This document shows, piece after piece, positions 1-6,848 of a stretch of DNA of 22,311 nucleotides (within the stretch, counting starts at the first letter, position 1; each line of letters starts with the position of its first letter). Position numbers and translations under genes: made by a program. Below the pieces are notes generated by a model that was given only the letters and a program-made list of their open reading frames with translations, did no database searches and had not been told where the DNA came from. Source of the DNA: DATKYK01 sp034430255 (GTDB lineage Bacteria > Chloroflexota > Dehalococcoidia > E44-bin15); contig DAOUEU010000024.1 of the NCBI GenBank assembly GCA_034430255.1, positions 1 to 22,311 of the forward strand. The letters are read 5' to 3'.

Positions 1-1
1 C

Positions 2-478
2 ATGCTAATCGTCGGCGAGGAAATGTGCCAACGCTACCCCATGATAAATCTTCACCCCGCCGCTCCCGGCGGTCCCAAAGGGACCTGGCAGGAGGTCATC
101 TGGCAGCTTATAGAAAGCAAGGCAGAAGAAAGCGGAGCGATGATGCACCGGGTCACCCCCCAGCTCGATGAAGGCCCTGCGGTAACTTATTGTACTTTTT
201 CGATCCGGGGCGAGCCATTCGATAGATACTGGAAGGAGATAAAAGGGCACTCTATAGAAGAGGTTAAAGAGCAGGAGGGGGAGAGAAATCCCCTCTTCCG
301 GGAGATCCGAAGGCATGGCCTGGCACGAGAGTTCCCGCTAATCATTGCCACTATAAAAGCCTTTAGCGAGGGCAGGGTCAGGATCAAGAGGGGAATGGTG
401 GTTAACTGTAACGGCAAAGGCATTGAAGGATACAATTTGACCAAGGAAATAGACAATCATGTGAGAGTAACTTTGTAG
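2..478 (+). CDS. Formyltransferase-family protein, 5' end missing (PurN/Fmt-like fold)
   Basis: This is the C-terminal part of a formyltransferase of the phosphoribosylglycinamide / methionyl-tRNA formyltransferase superfamily, which transfers a formyl group from 10-formyltetrahydrofolate. The visible signature is NLHPAAPGGPKGTW, equivalent to the NIHPSLLP substrate/folate loop of PurN with its catalytic His, followed about 40 residues later by PQLDEGPAV, equivalent to the Asp-containing D-x-GP motif. The reading frame is open at the left edge, so the first in-frame ATG at base 2 is not the real start and the folate-binding N-terminus is cut off. The tail (about 85 residues after DEGP) is unlike PurN or Fmt C-termini that I know, so the substrate is not predictable. 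It ends in TAG 11 bases before the next gene's ATG, with the SD-like AGGA overlapping its stop codon, which suggests one operon with the HAD and PfkB genes. Family call is solid; specific activity is unknown. Confidence 0.75.
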   Translation: MLIVGEEMCQRYPMINLHPAAPGGPKGTWQEVIWQLIESKAEESGAMMHRVTPQLDEGPAVTYCTFSIRGEPFDRYWKEIKGHSIEEVKEQEGERNPLFREIRRHGLAREFPLIIATIKAFSEGRVRIKRGMVVNCNGKGIEGYNLTKEIDNHVRVTL

Positions 479-489
479 GAAGTGGGTTG

Positions 490-1494
490 ATGACAAAGGA
501 TCTAAAAATGAACCTCATCTTCTTCGATATGGAAGGACCCCTATCGATTCAGGATAACGCCTATGAGCTGATGAGGCTCTTCCCAAATGGTGGGGACATC
601 TTCGAGGTCATAAGCCGCTATGATGACCTCCTCGCCATGGAAGGCAGGGAGGGCTATGAACCGGGAGATACCCTGGCACTCATCGTTCCCTTCCTGCTCC
701 ATCACGGCATCGCAGAGGAGGATATCAGTGGGCTTGCCGAGGGTGCAGCTATCGTTGAGGGTGCCACGGAGCTTATCGCCAGCCTGAAGCACTGGCAGGT
801 CTTCTGCATTAGCACCAGCTACGAGCAATACGCCAATCGCATCATGCAGCGGGTAGGCATAGCCACTGAGAAGCTTGCCTGTACCCGATTTCCTATCGAC
901 CGCTATCGGAGCCTGGCGAGCGAAGAGGATCTCACCATGATGACCAAGATAGAGCAAGAAATCCTGGCACTTAAAGCCGGCGACGATAATAGGATTAAAA
1001 AACGCCTTGACTGCTTTTTCTGGGAGGAACTGCCTCAAACCAGCTTGGGCCTTGCCCTTAGTGAGGTGAAGCCCATGGGAGGAAGGAGGAAAGCGGCAGC
1101 GCTACGAAGATTTGCCAGGGCCCGCGGTCAATTCCCCGAACAGGTAGTGGTTGTTGGAGACAGCATCACCGATGCCAGGATGCTGGAGACGGTAAATCGC
1201 GCCGGCGGTCTGGCCGTCGCCTTCAATGCCAATGAGTATGCCCTGCCCTACGCCACTATGGGCCTCGCATCTAGTAACATCGGTGACCTCAAGATGGCCC
1301 TCGATGCCTGGGAAGAAGGGGGGAAGGAGGCAGTGAGAAAGGCTATTGAGCGGTGGGACCGGGAGAGGAGAGAACAAAAAGGGATGGAAGTAGAATTTCT
1401 GTGGCTTGAAGGGACAGACGACCTTGATAAGGCAATCCAGATTCACAAGAGGATTCGACGGATTGTTCGGCAGGAAGCGGGCAGGCTTGGCTAG
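490..1494 (+). CDS. HAD-superfamily hydrolase, DxEGP type
   Basis: Predicted haloacid dehalogenase-fold phosphatase, about 334 residues. Motif I is FFDMEGP near residues 11-17 (nucleophile Asp followed by Glu two positions on, not the usual Asp). A Ser/Thr motif II (CISTSYE) lies near 106-112, a Lys region (EVKPMGGRRK) near 192-201, and motif IV VVVGDSITDA near 220-229. The N-terminal pattern DxEGPLS..DNAYEL...RYDD...GDTLALI.PF recalls an archaeal HAD-like group that is often labelled energy-converting hydrogenase subunit R; I recall this from memory and the substrate is not known to me. Three starts are possible: TTG 487, ATG 490 (AGGA at 477-480) and ATG 508 (AAAGGA at 495-500, spacing 7). 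The 508 start would place motif I at the very N-terminus, as is common in the family, and cannot be excluded. It is sandwiched between formyltransferase and PfkB genes with tiny gaps, consistent with one pathway. Confidence 0.72.
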   Translation: MTKDLKMNLIFFDMEGPLSIQDNAYELMRLFPNGGDIFEVISRYDDLLAMEGREGYEPGDTLALIVPFLLHHGIAEEDISGLAEGAAIVEGATELIASLKHWQVFCISTSYEQYANRIMQRVGIATEKLACTRFPIDRYRSLASEEDLTMMTKIEQEILALKAGDDNRIKKRLDCFFWEELPQTSLGLALSEVKPMGGRRKAAALRRFARARGQFPEQVVVVGDSITDARMLETVNRAGGLAVAFNANEYALPYATMGLASSNIGDLKMALDAWEEGGKEAVRKAIERWDRERREQKGMEVEFLWLEGTDDLDKAIQIHKRIRRIVRQEAGRLG

Positions 1495-1503
1495 GAGGAG
1501 ACG

Positions 1504-2463
1504 GTGGCTATTGAGATAATCGGCTTTGGAGCGTTGAACATAGACCAAATATATAGTGTGTCGCGTATCCTGAGCGATGGTGAGGCTCCCGTGACCGAGT
1601 TCCACCTGTCACCCGGGGGCTCGGCAGCAAACACCCTTTACGGCCTGGCTAAGCTCGGAGTTAGCGGTGGCTTCGTTGGCGTGATAGGCGATGATGAAGC
1701 GGGTAGGTTAATCCTGAAAGACTTCGGTAAAGTCGGCATAAATACCGGGCAGATCAGGGTAAAACAGGCAAAAACAGGCACCACACTGTGTCTCGCCGAT
1801 AAGCGAGGTCGGCGAGCCATATATGTATCACCTGGCGCCAACAGCCTGCTGGAGAGCGATGATATAGAGCTTGACTATATTAGGAAAGCCGAGATTCTTC
1901 ACCTCTCGTCCTTCGCTGGGGAAAGGCAACTAGAGATTCAAAAGCAACTGATGGAACGGATACCCGCATCCGTTAAGGTGAGCTTCGCACCGGGTTCGAT
2001 GTATGCTGCCCGCGGGCTGGCTGATTTATCCGCGATAATAAAGAGCACTCATATTATTTTCCTCAATCGTATGGAGCTAGAGGAGCTGACCGGCGAGGAG
2101 TTCCAGAAAGGAGCCCAAAGCTGCTTAAGGCAAGGTTGTCAGATCGTGGTCGTTACCCTGGGTGAGGGGATTAAAAGGAAAGTGAACTCCGCCGCCTGTT
2201 ATATAGTAGCGACCGGCGGCCAGGAATATATAATAGAAGCCAAAAGAGTAAAACGAGTAGCGGGAGACACCACCGGCGCCGGCGATGCCTTCGCCGCCGG
2301 TTTTCTCTTCGGCCTTATGAAGGGGAAAAACCTGGAGGAGTGTGGTTATTTGGGGCATATTGTCGCCCAATTCTCTGTCGCCCGCCCAGGGGCAAGGGCC
2401 GGTCTCCCTTCCCTGCGCAGGCTGAGTCAAAGATACGGAAAGCTGCAGGGAAAGATACTATGA
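1504..2463 (+). CDS. PfkB-family sugar/nucleoside kinase (ribokinase fold)
   Basis: ATP-dependent kinase of the ribokinase/PfkB family, 319 residues, a normal length. Visible landmarks are the substrate-side glycine motif PGGSAANTLYGLAKLG (residues 37-52), the N-x-x-E Mg/phosphate motif NRMELEEL (188-195) and the C-terminal signature DTTGAGDAFAAGF (255-267), with the anion-hole glycines and the catalytic base Asp261. The N-terminal GFGALNID lid strand is also typical. The start is GTG at 1504, with AGGAGGAG at 1493-1500 just upstream; the gene begins 9 bases after the HAD stop, so the two are surely co-transcribed. The phosphate acceptor cannot be read from the sequence: ribose, fructose-like sugars, adenosine or inosine are all possible. 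The HAD partner could remove phosphate from a related compound, a pairing that suggests nucleoside or sugar-phosphate salvage, but this is inference. Confidence 0.85.
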   Translation: MAIEIIGFGALNIDQIYSVSRILSDGEAPVTEFHLSPGGSAANTLYGLAKLGVSGGFVGVIGDDEAGRLILKDFGKVGINTGQIRVKQAKTGTTLCLADKRGRRAIYVSPGANSLLESDDIELDYIRKAEILHLSSFAGERQLEIQKQLMERIPASVKVSFAPGSMYAARGLADLSAIIKSTHIIFLNRMELEELTGEEFQKGAQSCLRQGCQIVVVTLGEGIKRKVNSAACYIVATGGQEYIIEAKRVKRVAGDTTGAGDAFAAGFLFGLMKGKNLEECGYLGHIVAQFSVARPGARAGLPSLRRLSQRYGKLQGKIL

Positions 2464-2466
2464 GTT

Positions 2467-2634
2467 TTATGTTCTTTTTGCCTTCTTCCGCCTGTAATGG
2501 TGAGCAATAGCTCCTTCCCCAGCATCCTCGCTCTGTTCTAGCGTCCAGATAGCAGGGTGATATTTGAGCCTGCGGCAACACATCAGGCAGGTAGGTTTTG
2601 AAAGGTAAGGGTGCACCAAAACCTCGCGAGACAT
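2467..2634 (-). CDS. Possible small Cys/His-containing protein (55 aa)
   Basis: A short minus-strand frame starting at ATG 2634 encodes 55 residues with a Cys cluster PTCLMCCRRLKYH followed by a mildly acidic stretch and a very basic end (HHYRRKKAKRT). The C-x2-C-C plus His arrangement could bind zinc. Codon choice looks similar to the neighbours, and the frame stays open upstream to 2718. There is no convincing ribosome binding site before the ATG, and the frame covers the intergenic gap between the PfkB gene and the next promoter, so it may be chance. No family recognised. Confidence 0.22.
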   Translation of the reverse strand: MSREVLVHPYLSKPTCLMCCRRLKYHPAIWTLEQSEDAGEGAIAHHYRRKKAKRT

Positions 2635-2647
2635 GATCAATGATCTA

Positions 2648-2682
2648 AGTATGCTCTCACCAGTGCACTGGACCGGCATACT
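2648..2682. promoter_or_regulatory. Nested palindrome next to a promoter, candidate operator
   Basis: Outer arms AGTATGC (2648-2654) and GCATACT (2676-2682) are perfect inverted repeats, and between them lies the perfect 10-bp palindrome CAGTGCACTG (2661-2670). The structure ends three bases before the predicted -35 box at 2686, where a repressor or activator site would be expected. No known consensus recognised; a chance occurrence is possible. Confidence 0.35.
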
Positions 2683-2685
2683 ACA

Positions 2686-2714
2686 TTGCGTGTGCAGGTT
2701 CGAGGATATATAAT
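2686..2714 (+). promoter_or_regulatory. Sigma70-type promoter for the 3-hydroxyacyl-CoA dehydrogenase gene
   Basis: A perfect -10 box TATAAT (2709-2714) is preceded by TTGCGT (2686-2691; first three -35 bases match) at the ideal 17-base spacing. The start site would fall near 2721, giving a leader of roughly 30 bases that contains the strong SD TAAGGAGG (2738-2745). Confidence 0.55.
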
Positions 2715-2752
2715 GCACTATAGTCAGGCTATTATCGTAAGGAGGTACACTG

Positions 2753-3649
2753 TTGAAGCTAGCGGAGATCAGAAATTTTGCGGTTATAGGCGGAGGGACG
2801 ATGGGATCTCAGATAGCAGAGCTTCTCTCAAATATTGGAGGGTACCCTGTTATGCTGTGGTCACGTAGAGATGAAACGGTGAAGAGAGGGCTTGACGCCA
2901 TCGAAGAGAGGCTCAAGAAGTTCTTTGTCGACAAGGAGAAAATGACCACGCCCGAGATGGAAGAGATATTAGGCAGGATCAGGGGAACAACCGACATCTC
3001 CGAGGCAGTAAGGAATGCGGACTTGGTGATAGAATCCGTGGCCGAGAATCTGGAAATTAAACGGGATGTCTTCAAGAAGCTCGATGAGAATGCCCCAACG
3101 GGCGCGATCCTTGCCTCGAACACCTCTCAGATGAACATAACGGAGATAGCCAGCGCCACCACCAGGCCCGACAAGGTGCTGGGCATACATTTCTTCAACC
3201 CGGTGGGGGTGATGAAGATGGTGGAGGTGGTCAGGGGCACGCTTAGCTCCGATGAAACGGTAGAGCTGGGCTGCGCCCTGGTCAAGAAGCTGGGCAAAGA
3301 GTTCGTGGTGTGCAAGGACTTTAGCTATGGCTTCATCGCCAACAGAGCCTATCGGGCACTAAGGTGGGAGAGCCTGCAAATGGTCTGGGAACGGGTCGCC
3401 TCTCCACAGGATATCGATAAGGCGCTAAAGCTGGGATTCAACCTGCCCATGGGACCCCTGGAGCTGGGGGATTTCAGCGGCGCGTGGGGCACATACGCTG
3501 TTTCCGAGGAAGACGCTATACGGGAATTGGGCCCGGAGAAAGGCCAACTACACCCCCTTATTCGGACTATGGTGAGGGCAGGGTATACCGGCGGTCGGCA
3601 TGGGAAAGGCATCTATGCTTTCTGGGATGAAATGATGTCGAAATGGTAA
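2753..3649 (+). CDS. 3-hydroxyacyl-CoA dehydrogenase (3-hydroxybutyryl-CoA type)
   Basis: NAD(P)-dependent enzyme interconverting 3-hydroxyacyl-CoA and 3-ketoacyl-CoA in fatty-acid or butyrate-type metabolism. The N-terminal Rossmann domain starts with VIGGGTMGSQIA (residues 11-22, dinucleotide loop) and includes LVIESVAENLEIK (91-103). The catalytic set is visible: SNTS (122-125), His146 in GIHFFNP, and Asn197 in FIANR. The C-terminal helical dimerisation domain shows GFNLPMGPLEL and a final GRHGKGIY. Length 298 is slightly above the usual 280-290. The start is TTG at 2753 with TAAGGAGG seven bases upstream. The NRAYRALRWESLQM stretch is less usual than the NRxxxPxxNEA of classical Hbd, so substrate preference may differ. 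It converges with an enoyl-CoA hydratase gene six bases away, which catalyses the neighbouring step. Confidence 0.9.
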   Translation: MKLAEIRNFAVIGGGTMGSQIAELLSNIGGYPVMLWSRRDETVKRGLDAIEERLKKFFVDKEKMTTPEMEEILGRIRGTTDISEAVRNADLVIESVAENLEIKRDVFKKLDENAPTGAILASNTSQMNITEIASATTRPDKVLGIHFFNPVGVMKMVEVVRGTLSSDETVELGCALVKKLGKEFVVCKDFSYGFIANRAYRALRWESLQMVWERVASPQDIDKALKLGFNLPMGPLELGDFSGAWGTYAVSEEDAIRELGPEKGQLHPLIRTMVRAGYTGGRHGKGIYAFWDEMMSKW

Positions 3650-3655
3650 AAAATG

Positions 3656-4429
3656 CTATCTTCCCTTGAACTCTGGCTTCCTCTTTTCGGCAAAGGCCCT
3701 GGGACCCTCTTTAGAATCCTCAGTATCCAGAAGTGAATCCACCAGGCTCAGTTCCAGCTCCATACCTTCGTCGAGTGTCATGCTGGTGCCCCTTATCATG
3801 GCCTCCTTGGCTGCCCTGACCGCAAGAGGACCGTTCTGCGCAATCCTGTTGGCCAGCGCCTCGGCAGCGGGCATGAGGTCAGAGGAGGGAACCACTTTAT
3901 TAACCAGCCCCAGGCGGTAGGCCTCGGTGGCATCGATACGGTCGCCCGTAAGCAGCATCTCGGCAGCCTAAGCCCGTGGTATCATCCGCGGCAGCCTCTG
4001 GGTACCCCCCCAGCCCGGGATCAGATTCCACTTGACCTCAGGAACGCTGAAGGTGGCATTCTCGGCGGCGATCCTCAGGTCACAGGCAAGAGCCAGTTCC
4101 AGCCCGCCCCCCATGGCAACGCCATTAATGGCTGCAATAAAGGGTTTCCAGATATAGAGCCCCCGCTGGATGAGCGGTGGCCCGCCGCCTGGAGATGGCA
4201 ATTTATCCTGCCCCGGAATAAGCTCCTTAAGATCGAAACCGGCAGAGAACGCCTTATCGCCAGCCCCGGTGATTATCGCCACCCAGGCTTCATCATCATC
4301 ACGAAACCTTAACGTGACCTCGCTGAATGTCCTTATAGTGGCAAAATCAAATGCATTCATTGCCTCGGGGCGATTTATGGTAAAGTAGGCAATATGTCCC
4401 TTCTTCTCATAGATTATTGTTTCTGCCAA
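3656..4429 (-). pseudogene. Enoyl-CoA hydratase/isomerase (crotonase family) interrupted by an in-frame TAG
   Basis: Crotonase-fold enzyme that hydrates enoyl-CoA. A single frame from TTG 4429 (GGGGGAG seven bases upstream) to TAG 3656-3658 would give 257 residues, the normal family length, but codon 154 is TAG (3968-3970). Before it all key parts are present: oxyanion strand FSAGFDLKEL, GVAMGGGLELALACD with Glu111, and SVPEVKWNLIPGWGGTQRLPR with Glu131, the two catalytic glutamates at the family's 20-residue spacing. After it the protein resumes in the same frame with AAEMLLTGDRIDATEAYRLG and the C-terminal trimerisation helices. One base change from CAG, AAG or GAG explains the break. ATG 3958, ten bases after the stop, could allow re-initiation. 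TAG is the normal stop of several genes here, so recoding is unlikely. A sequencing error cannot be excluded. It is the last gene of the tig-clpP unit. Confidence 0.85.
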
Positions 4430-4447
4430 CTAACTCCCCCTTTTCGA

Positions 4448-5059
4448 TTAATCCTTGGACTCTTTGGGCTTTTCCTTGGCCAGTATCTCGTCCACCAGCC
4501 CGTACTCCACCGCCTGCTCTGCGCTCAAATAGAAATCGCGGTCGGTGTCCTTGGCCACCTTATCATATGACTGACCGGTATGCTCGGCGATAATGGTGCG
4601 CAGCTTCTCCTGCATCCTTATAATCTCCTTGGCAGCAATAGCTATGTCTGCAGCCTGCCCTTGGGCACCACCCATCGGCTGATGCATGTGGATGGTTGCA
4701 TTGGGTAGTGTGTAGCGCTTTCCCTTAGTGCCGGAACACAGTAAGAGGGTCCCCATGCTTGCCGCCAGGCCAACGCAAATGGTGGACACATCACAGCGGA
4801 TGAGCTGCATGGTATCGTAGATGGCAAAACCAGAGTTGATTATCCCGCCGGGGCAGTGGATATAGAGGCTGACATCCTTCTCTGGGTCATCCCGCTCCAG
4901 ATATAGAAGCTGGGCGATGATTAGGTTAGCTATCTGGTCAGTTATAGGCGTGCCCAGAAAGACTATCCGCTCCTTTAAGAGCAGCGAGTAAATATCAAGG
5001 GTGCGCTCACCTCGAGCACTGGTCTCAGTAACAAAAGGTATTATCCCTATTGGCTCCAC
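4448..5059 (-). CDS. clpP: ATP-dependent Clp protease proteolytic subunit ClpP
   Basis: Serine peptidase that forms the two-ring, 14-subunit chamber of the Clp protease; it degrades substrates unfolded by an AAA+ partner such as ClpX. The catalytic triad is readable: Ser101 in GLAASMG, His126 in IHMHQPMGG, Asp175 in DTDRDFYL, with the same spacing as in the Escherichia coli enzyme. The N-terminal axial segment (PFVTETSARGERTLDIYS) and the head-domain strand (KDVSLYIHCPGG) are normal. Length 203, no long propeptide. The start is GTG at 5059 with AAAGGAG upstream. It lies 28 bases after the trigger factor gene. The usual third member, clpX, is not present; an enoyl-CoA hydratase gene takes its place 18 bases downstream. 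Confidence 0.95.
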   Translation of the reverse strand: MEPIGIIPFVTETSARGERTLDIYSLLLKERIVFLGTPITDQIANLIIAQLLYLERDDPEKDVSLYIHCPGGIINSGFAIYDTMQLIRCDVSTICVGLAASMGTLLLCSGTKGKRYTLPNATIHMHQPMGGAQGQAADIAIAAKEIIRMQEKLRTIIAEHTGQSYDKVAKDTDRDFYLSAEQAVEYGLVDEILAKEKPKESKD

Positions 5060-5087
5060 TTTCTTAACTCCTTTCTCTACTATGTCT

Positions 5088-6464
5088 TTACATAACTTCC
5101 GGTTGGCCTGATATCAATTCGGGCTCCCCCGATGTGGCCTTATCGTCGCCCGAAGTAGCTGCATCAATCCCCCGTGTAGATTCCGCCCCACCCGAGGCGA
5201 TCTCCACCAGCCGCTCAATCGTCTTCCTGCTAATCAGCATCCTCTCCAGTGACTGACGGGCTTCCGCGGACTGGAAAAGCTTCCCCAATGCCTCCCCCTG
5301 CTCCCCCGCCCCCATAACCATCTGCGCCACCTCCCCATCGATCTCCTCATCGCTTACCGATATATCCTCCGCCTCTGCTACCTTGGAAATTACGATAGAT
5401 CGAGCCACCTGAACGCTGGCCATTGGCCGCAATTCCTCCCTGAACTCCTCCCTGCTCTTCTTGGTAATCCTGAGGTAGTCCTCCAGGCTCATCCTATTTT
5501 GACTCAGGTCCCTTTCCTGCTCCGCCATAAACCTGTCAATCTCCTGCTCCACAAAGACCGGCGGGAATTCCACATGTGAACACTCCACCACCGCATCGAT
5601 GACCTTCTCTTCATGGCGCTTCCTGGCGCTCTGTTCAGCCACAAGCCGGATATTTTCGGTTACGCTATCGGTGAGCGCTTCGAGGGTATCGAAGCCCTGC
5701 CCAATGCTCCTAGCGAATTCATCGTTGAGTTCAGGGAGCTTCTTCTCCTTTATCTCGCTAACCCGTACCTTAAAGTAGCATTCCTTTCCGGCAAGCTCGC
5801 TCACCCCGTAATCAGAGGGAAGAGAAATGCTGAACTCCATATCCTGCCCCTGCTCCACTCCTTCCAATTTTTCGGCAAACCCCTGGACGGGAAAGGGTAA
5901 TCCCCGCTGCACCTGAAATTCAAGGTCTTTTCTATCCAGTAGAGGTTTCTCCTCCACACTACCCATAACATCGATAACCACCAGGTCGCCAAACATAATA
6001 GGGCGCTCCACCGGCTCCCAGGGGGCTTGCCGGTAGCGAGTCTGCTCGATAACCCTGTTTACCTCCTCCTCGGAGACGGTAACCGTCTCCGGAGCGATGT
6101 TAAGCTCCCGATAGCTCCCCAGCTTCACAGTGGGACGTAATGGTACGGTAGCTTTAAAGGTCACGGGGTCAGCCTTGGTAATCTCGATCTCAGGCTGAGC
6201 GATAACATCGATCCCCTGCTCCTCGATAGCCCGTTTCAGCAGGTGCGGAACCAGCTTCTCCAGTGCATTCTCCAGGAGTGCCCCCCTGCCCACATAGTGC
6301 TCCAGCATATCCCGGGGCGCCTTCCCGCGTCGAAAACCGGGTACTTCAGCCCGCTTTACCAGGCGATGATAGGCCTGTTCCAGAGAGCGCTCTACCTCCT
6401 CAGGCTCCGCCTCCACCTCAAGCACCATCTGGCTATTTTCTGTTCGCTCTGCCTTAACCTTCAC
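5088..6464 (-). CDS. tig: Trigger factor, ribosome-associated chaperone and peptidyl-prolyl isomerase
   Basis: Chaperone that binds the ribosomal exit tunnel and shields nascent chains. Domains in order: N-terminal ribosome-binding domain with the signature GFRRGKAPR (residues 43-51); FKBP-type prolyl isomerase domain from about 155 to 240 (FGDLVVIDVMGS to YFKVRVSEIKEKKLPELND); and the helical C-terminal chaperone arms. Length 458 is slightly above average because of a low-complexity tail rich in Ser, Gly, Glu and Thr after about residue 425. The start is GTG at 6464. There is no good SD; instead a TATAAT box ends eight bases before the GTG, so the mRNA is probably leaderless or nearly so. 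It is the first gene of a tig-clpP-hydratase unit. Confidence 0.95.
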   Translation of the reverse strand: MKVKAERTENSQMVLEVEAEPEEVERSLEQAYHRLVKRAEVPGFRRGKAPRDMLEHYVGRGALLENALEKLVPHLLKRAIEEQGIDVIAQPEIEITKADPVTFKATVPLRPTVKLGSYRELNIAPETVTVSEEEVNRVIEQTRYRQAPWEPVERPIMFGDLVVIDVMGSVEEKPLLDRKDLEFQVQRGLPFPVQGFAEKLEGVEQGQDMEFSISLPSDYGVSELAGKECYFKVRVSEIKEKKLPELNDEFARSIGQGFDTLEALTDSVTENIRLVAEQSARKRHEEKVIDAVVECSHVEFPPVFVEQEIDRFMAEQERDLSQNRMSLEDYLRITKKSREEFREELRPMASVQVARSIVISKVAEAEDISVSDEEIDGEVAQMVMGAGEQGEALGKLFQSAEARQSLERMLISRKTIERLVEIASGGAESTRGIDAATSGDDKATSGEPELISGQPEVM

Positions 6465-6848
6465 CGCGCCCCATTATAACATGAAAAAGAGACCTATCCA
6501 AGAAGCCGCACTCGTCCTGTATATTATGATCAATCGCACACAAATCTTTTAGCCTATCACTGAGAGGTTTTAATACAATCTCACACTCCTAAGACCTGCA
6601 CGCCCCGAGACTCATTTCTGCCGCGACGCCCACAGATTGTATATACCCTTTCCATATGGAAACCTCTAATGAGCTTCCCTCTATGATCCTGCCCGGTGAA
6701 ATCCAGAGCGTGGAATGGACGACCTACCCAAACGTGACATAAGGTTGCCTGATCCCTCAAGCCCGGTTATCGTGGTGGTCACAATGATAACCGATGCAAA
6801 TTCCTGACCCCTGGTATAAACCCCCATTTAGTGAACGAAATAAGAGGC
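6465..6848. other. 384-base intergenic region with two palindromes
   Basis: No gene is supported here on either strand. Besides the tig promoter at its left edge it contains a perfect 14-bp palindrome TTTCCATATGGAAA (6649-6662) and a perfect 8-bp inverted repeat CGGTTATC / GATAACCG (6764-6771 and 6786-6793, 14-base loop). Neither is followed by a T-run, so they do not look like intrinsic terminators; both could be protein-binding sites. No tRNA or riboswitch recognised. Confidence 0.5.
6473..6501 (-). promoter_or_regulatory. Promoter of tig, placed for a leaderless transcript
   Basis: On the minus strand, TTGGAT (6501-6496), a 17-base spacer and a perfect TATAAT (6478-6473) are followed by only eight bases (GGGGCGCG) before the GTG start. 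A normal start site 6-8 bases after the -10 box falls on or next to the start codon. Confidence 0.55.

Noticed and set aside
3968..3970. TAG read as pyrrolysine or another amino acid
   Set aside because: TAG is the ordinary stop of several intact genes in the window (for example at 476-478, 1492-1494 and 15603-15605), so a plain nonsense change or error is simpler.
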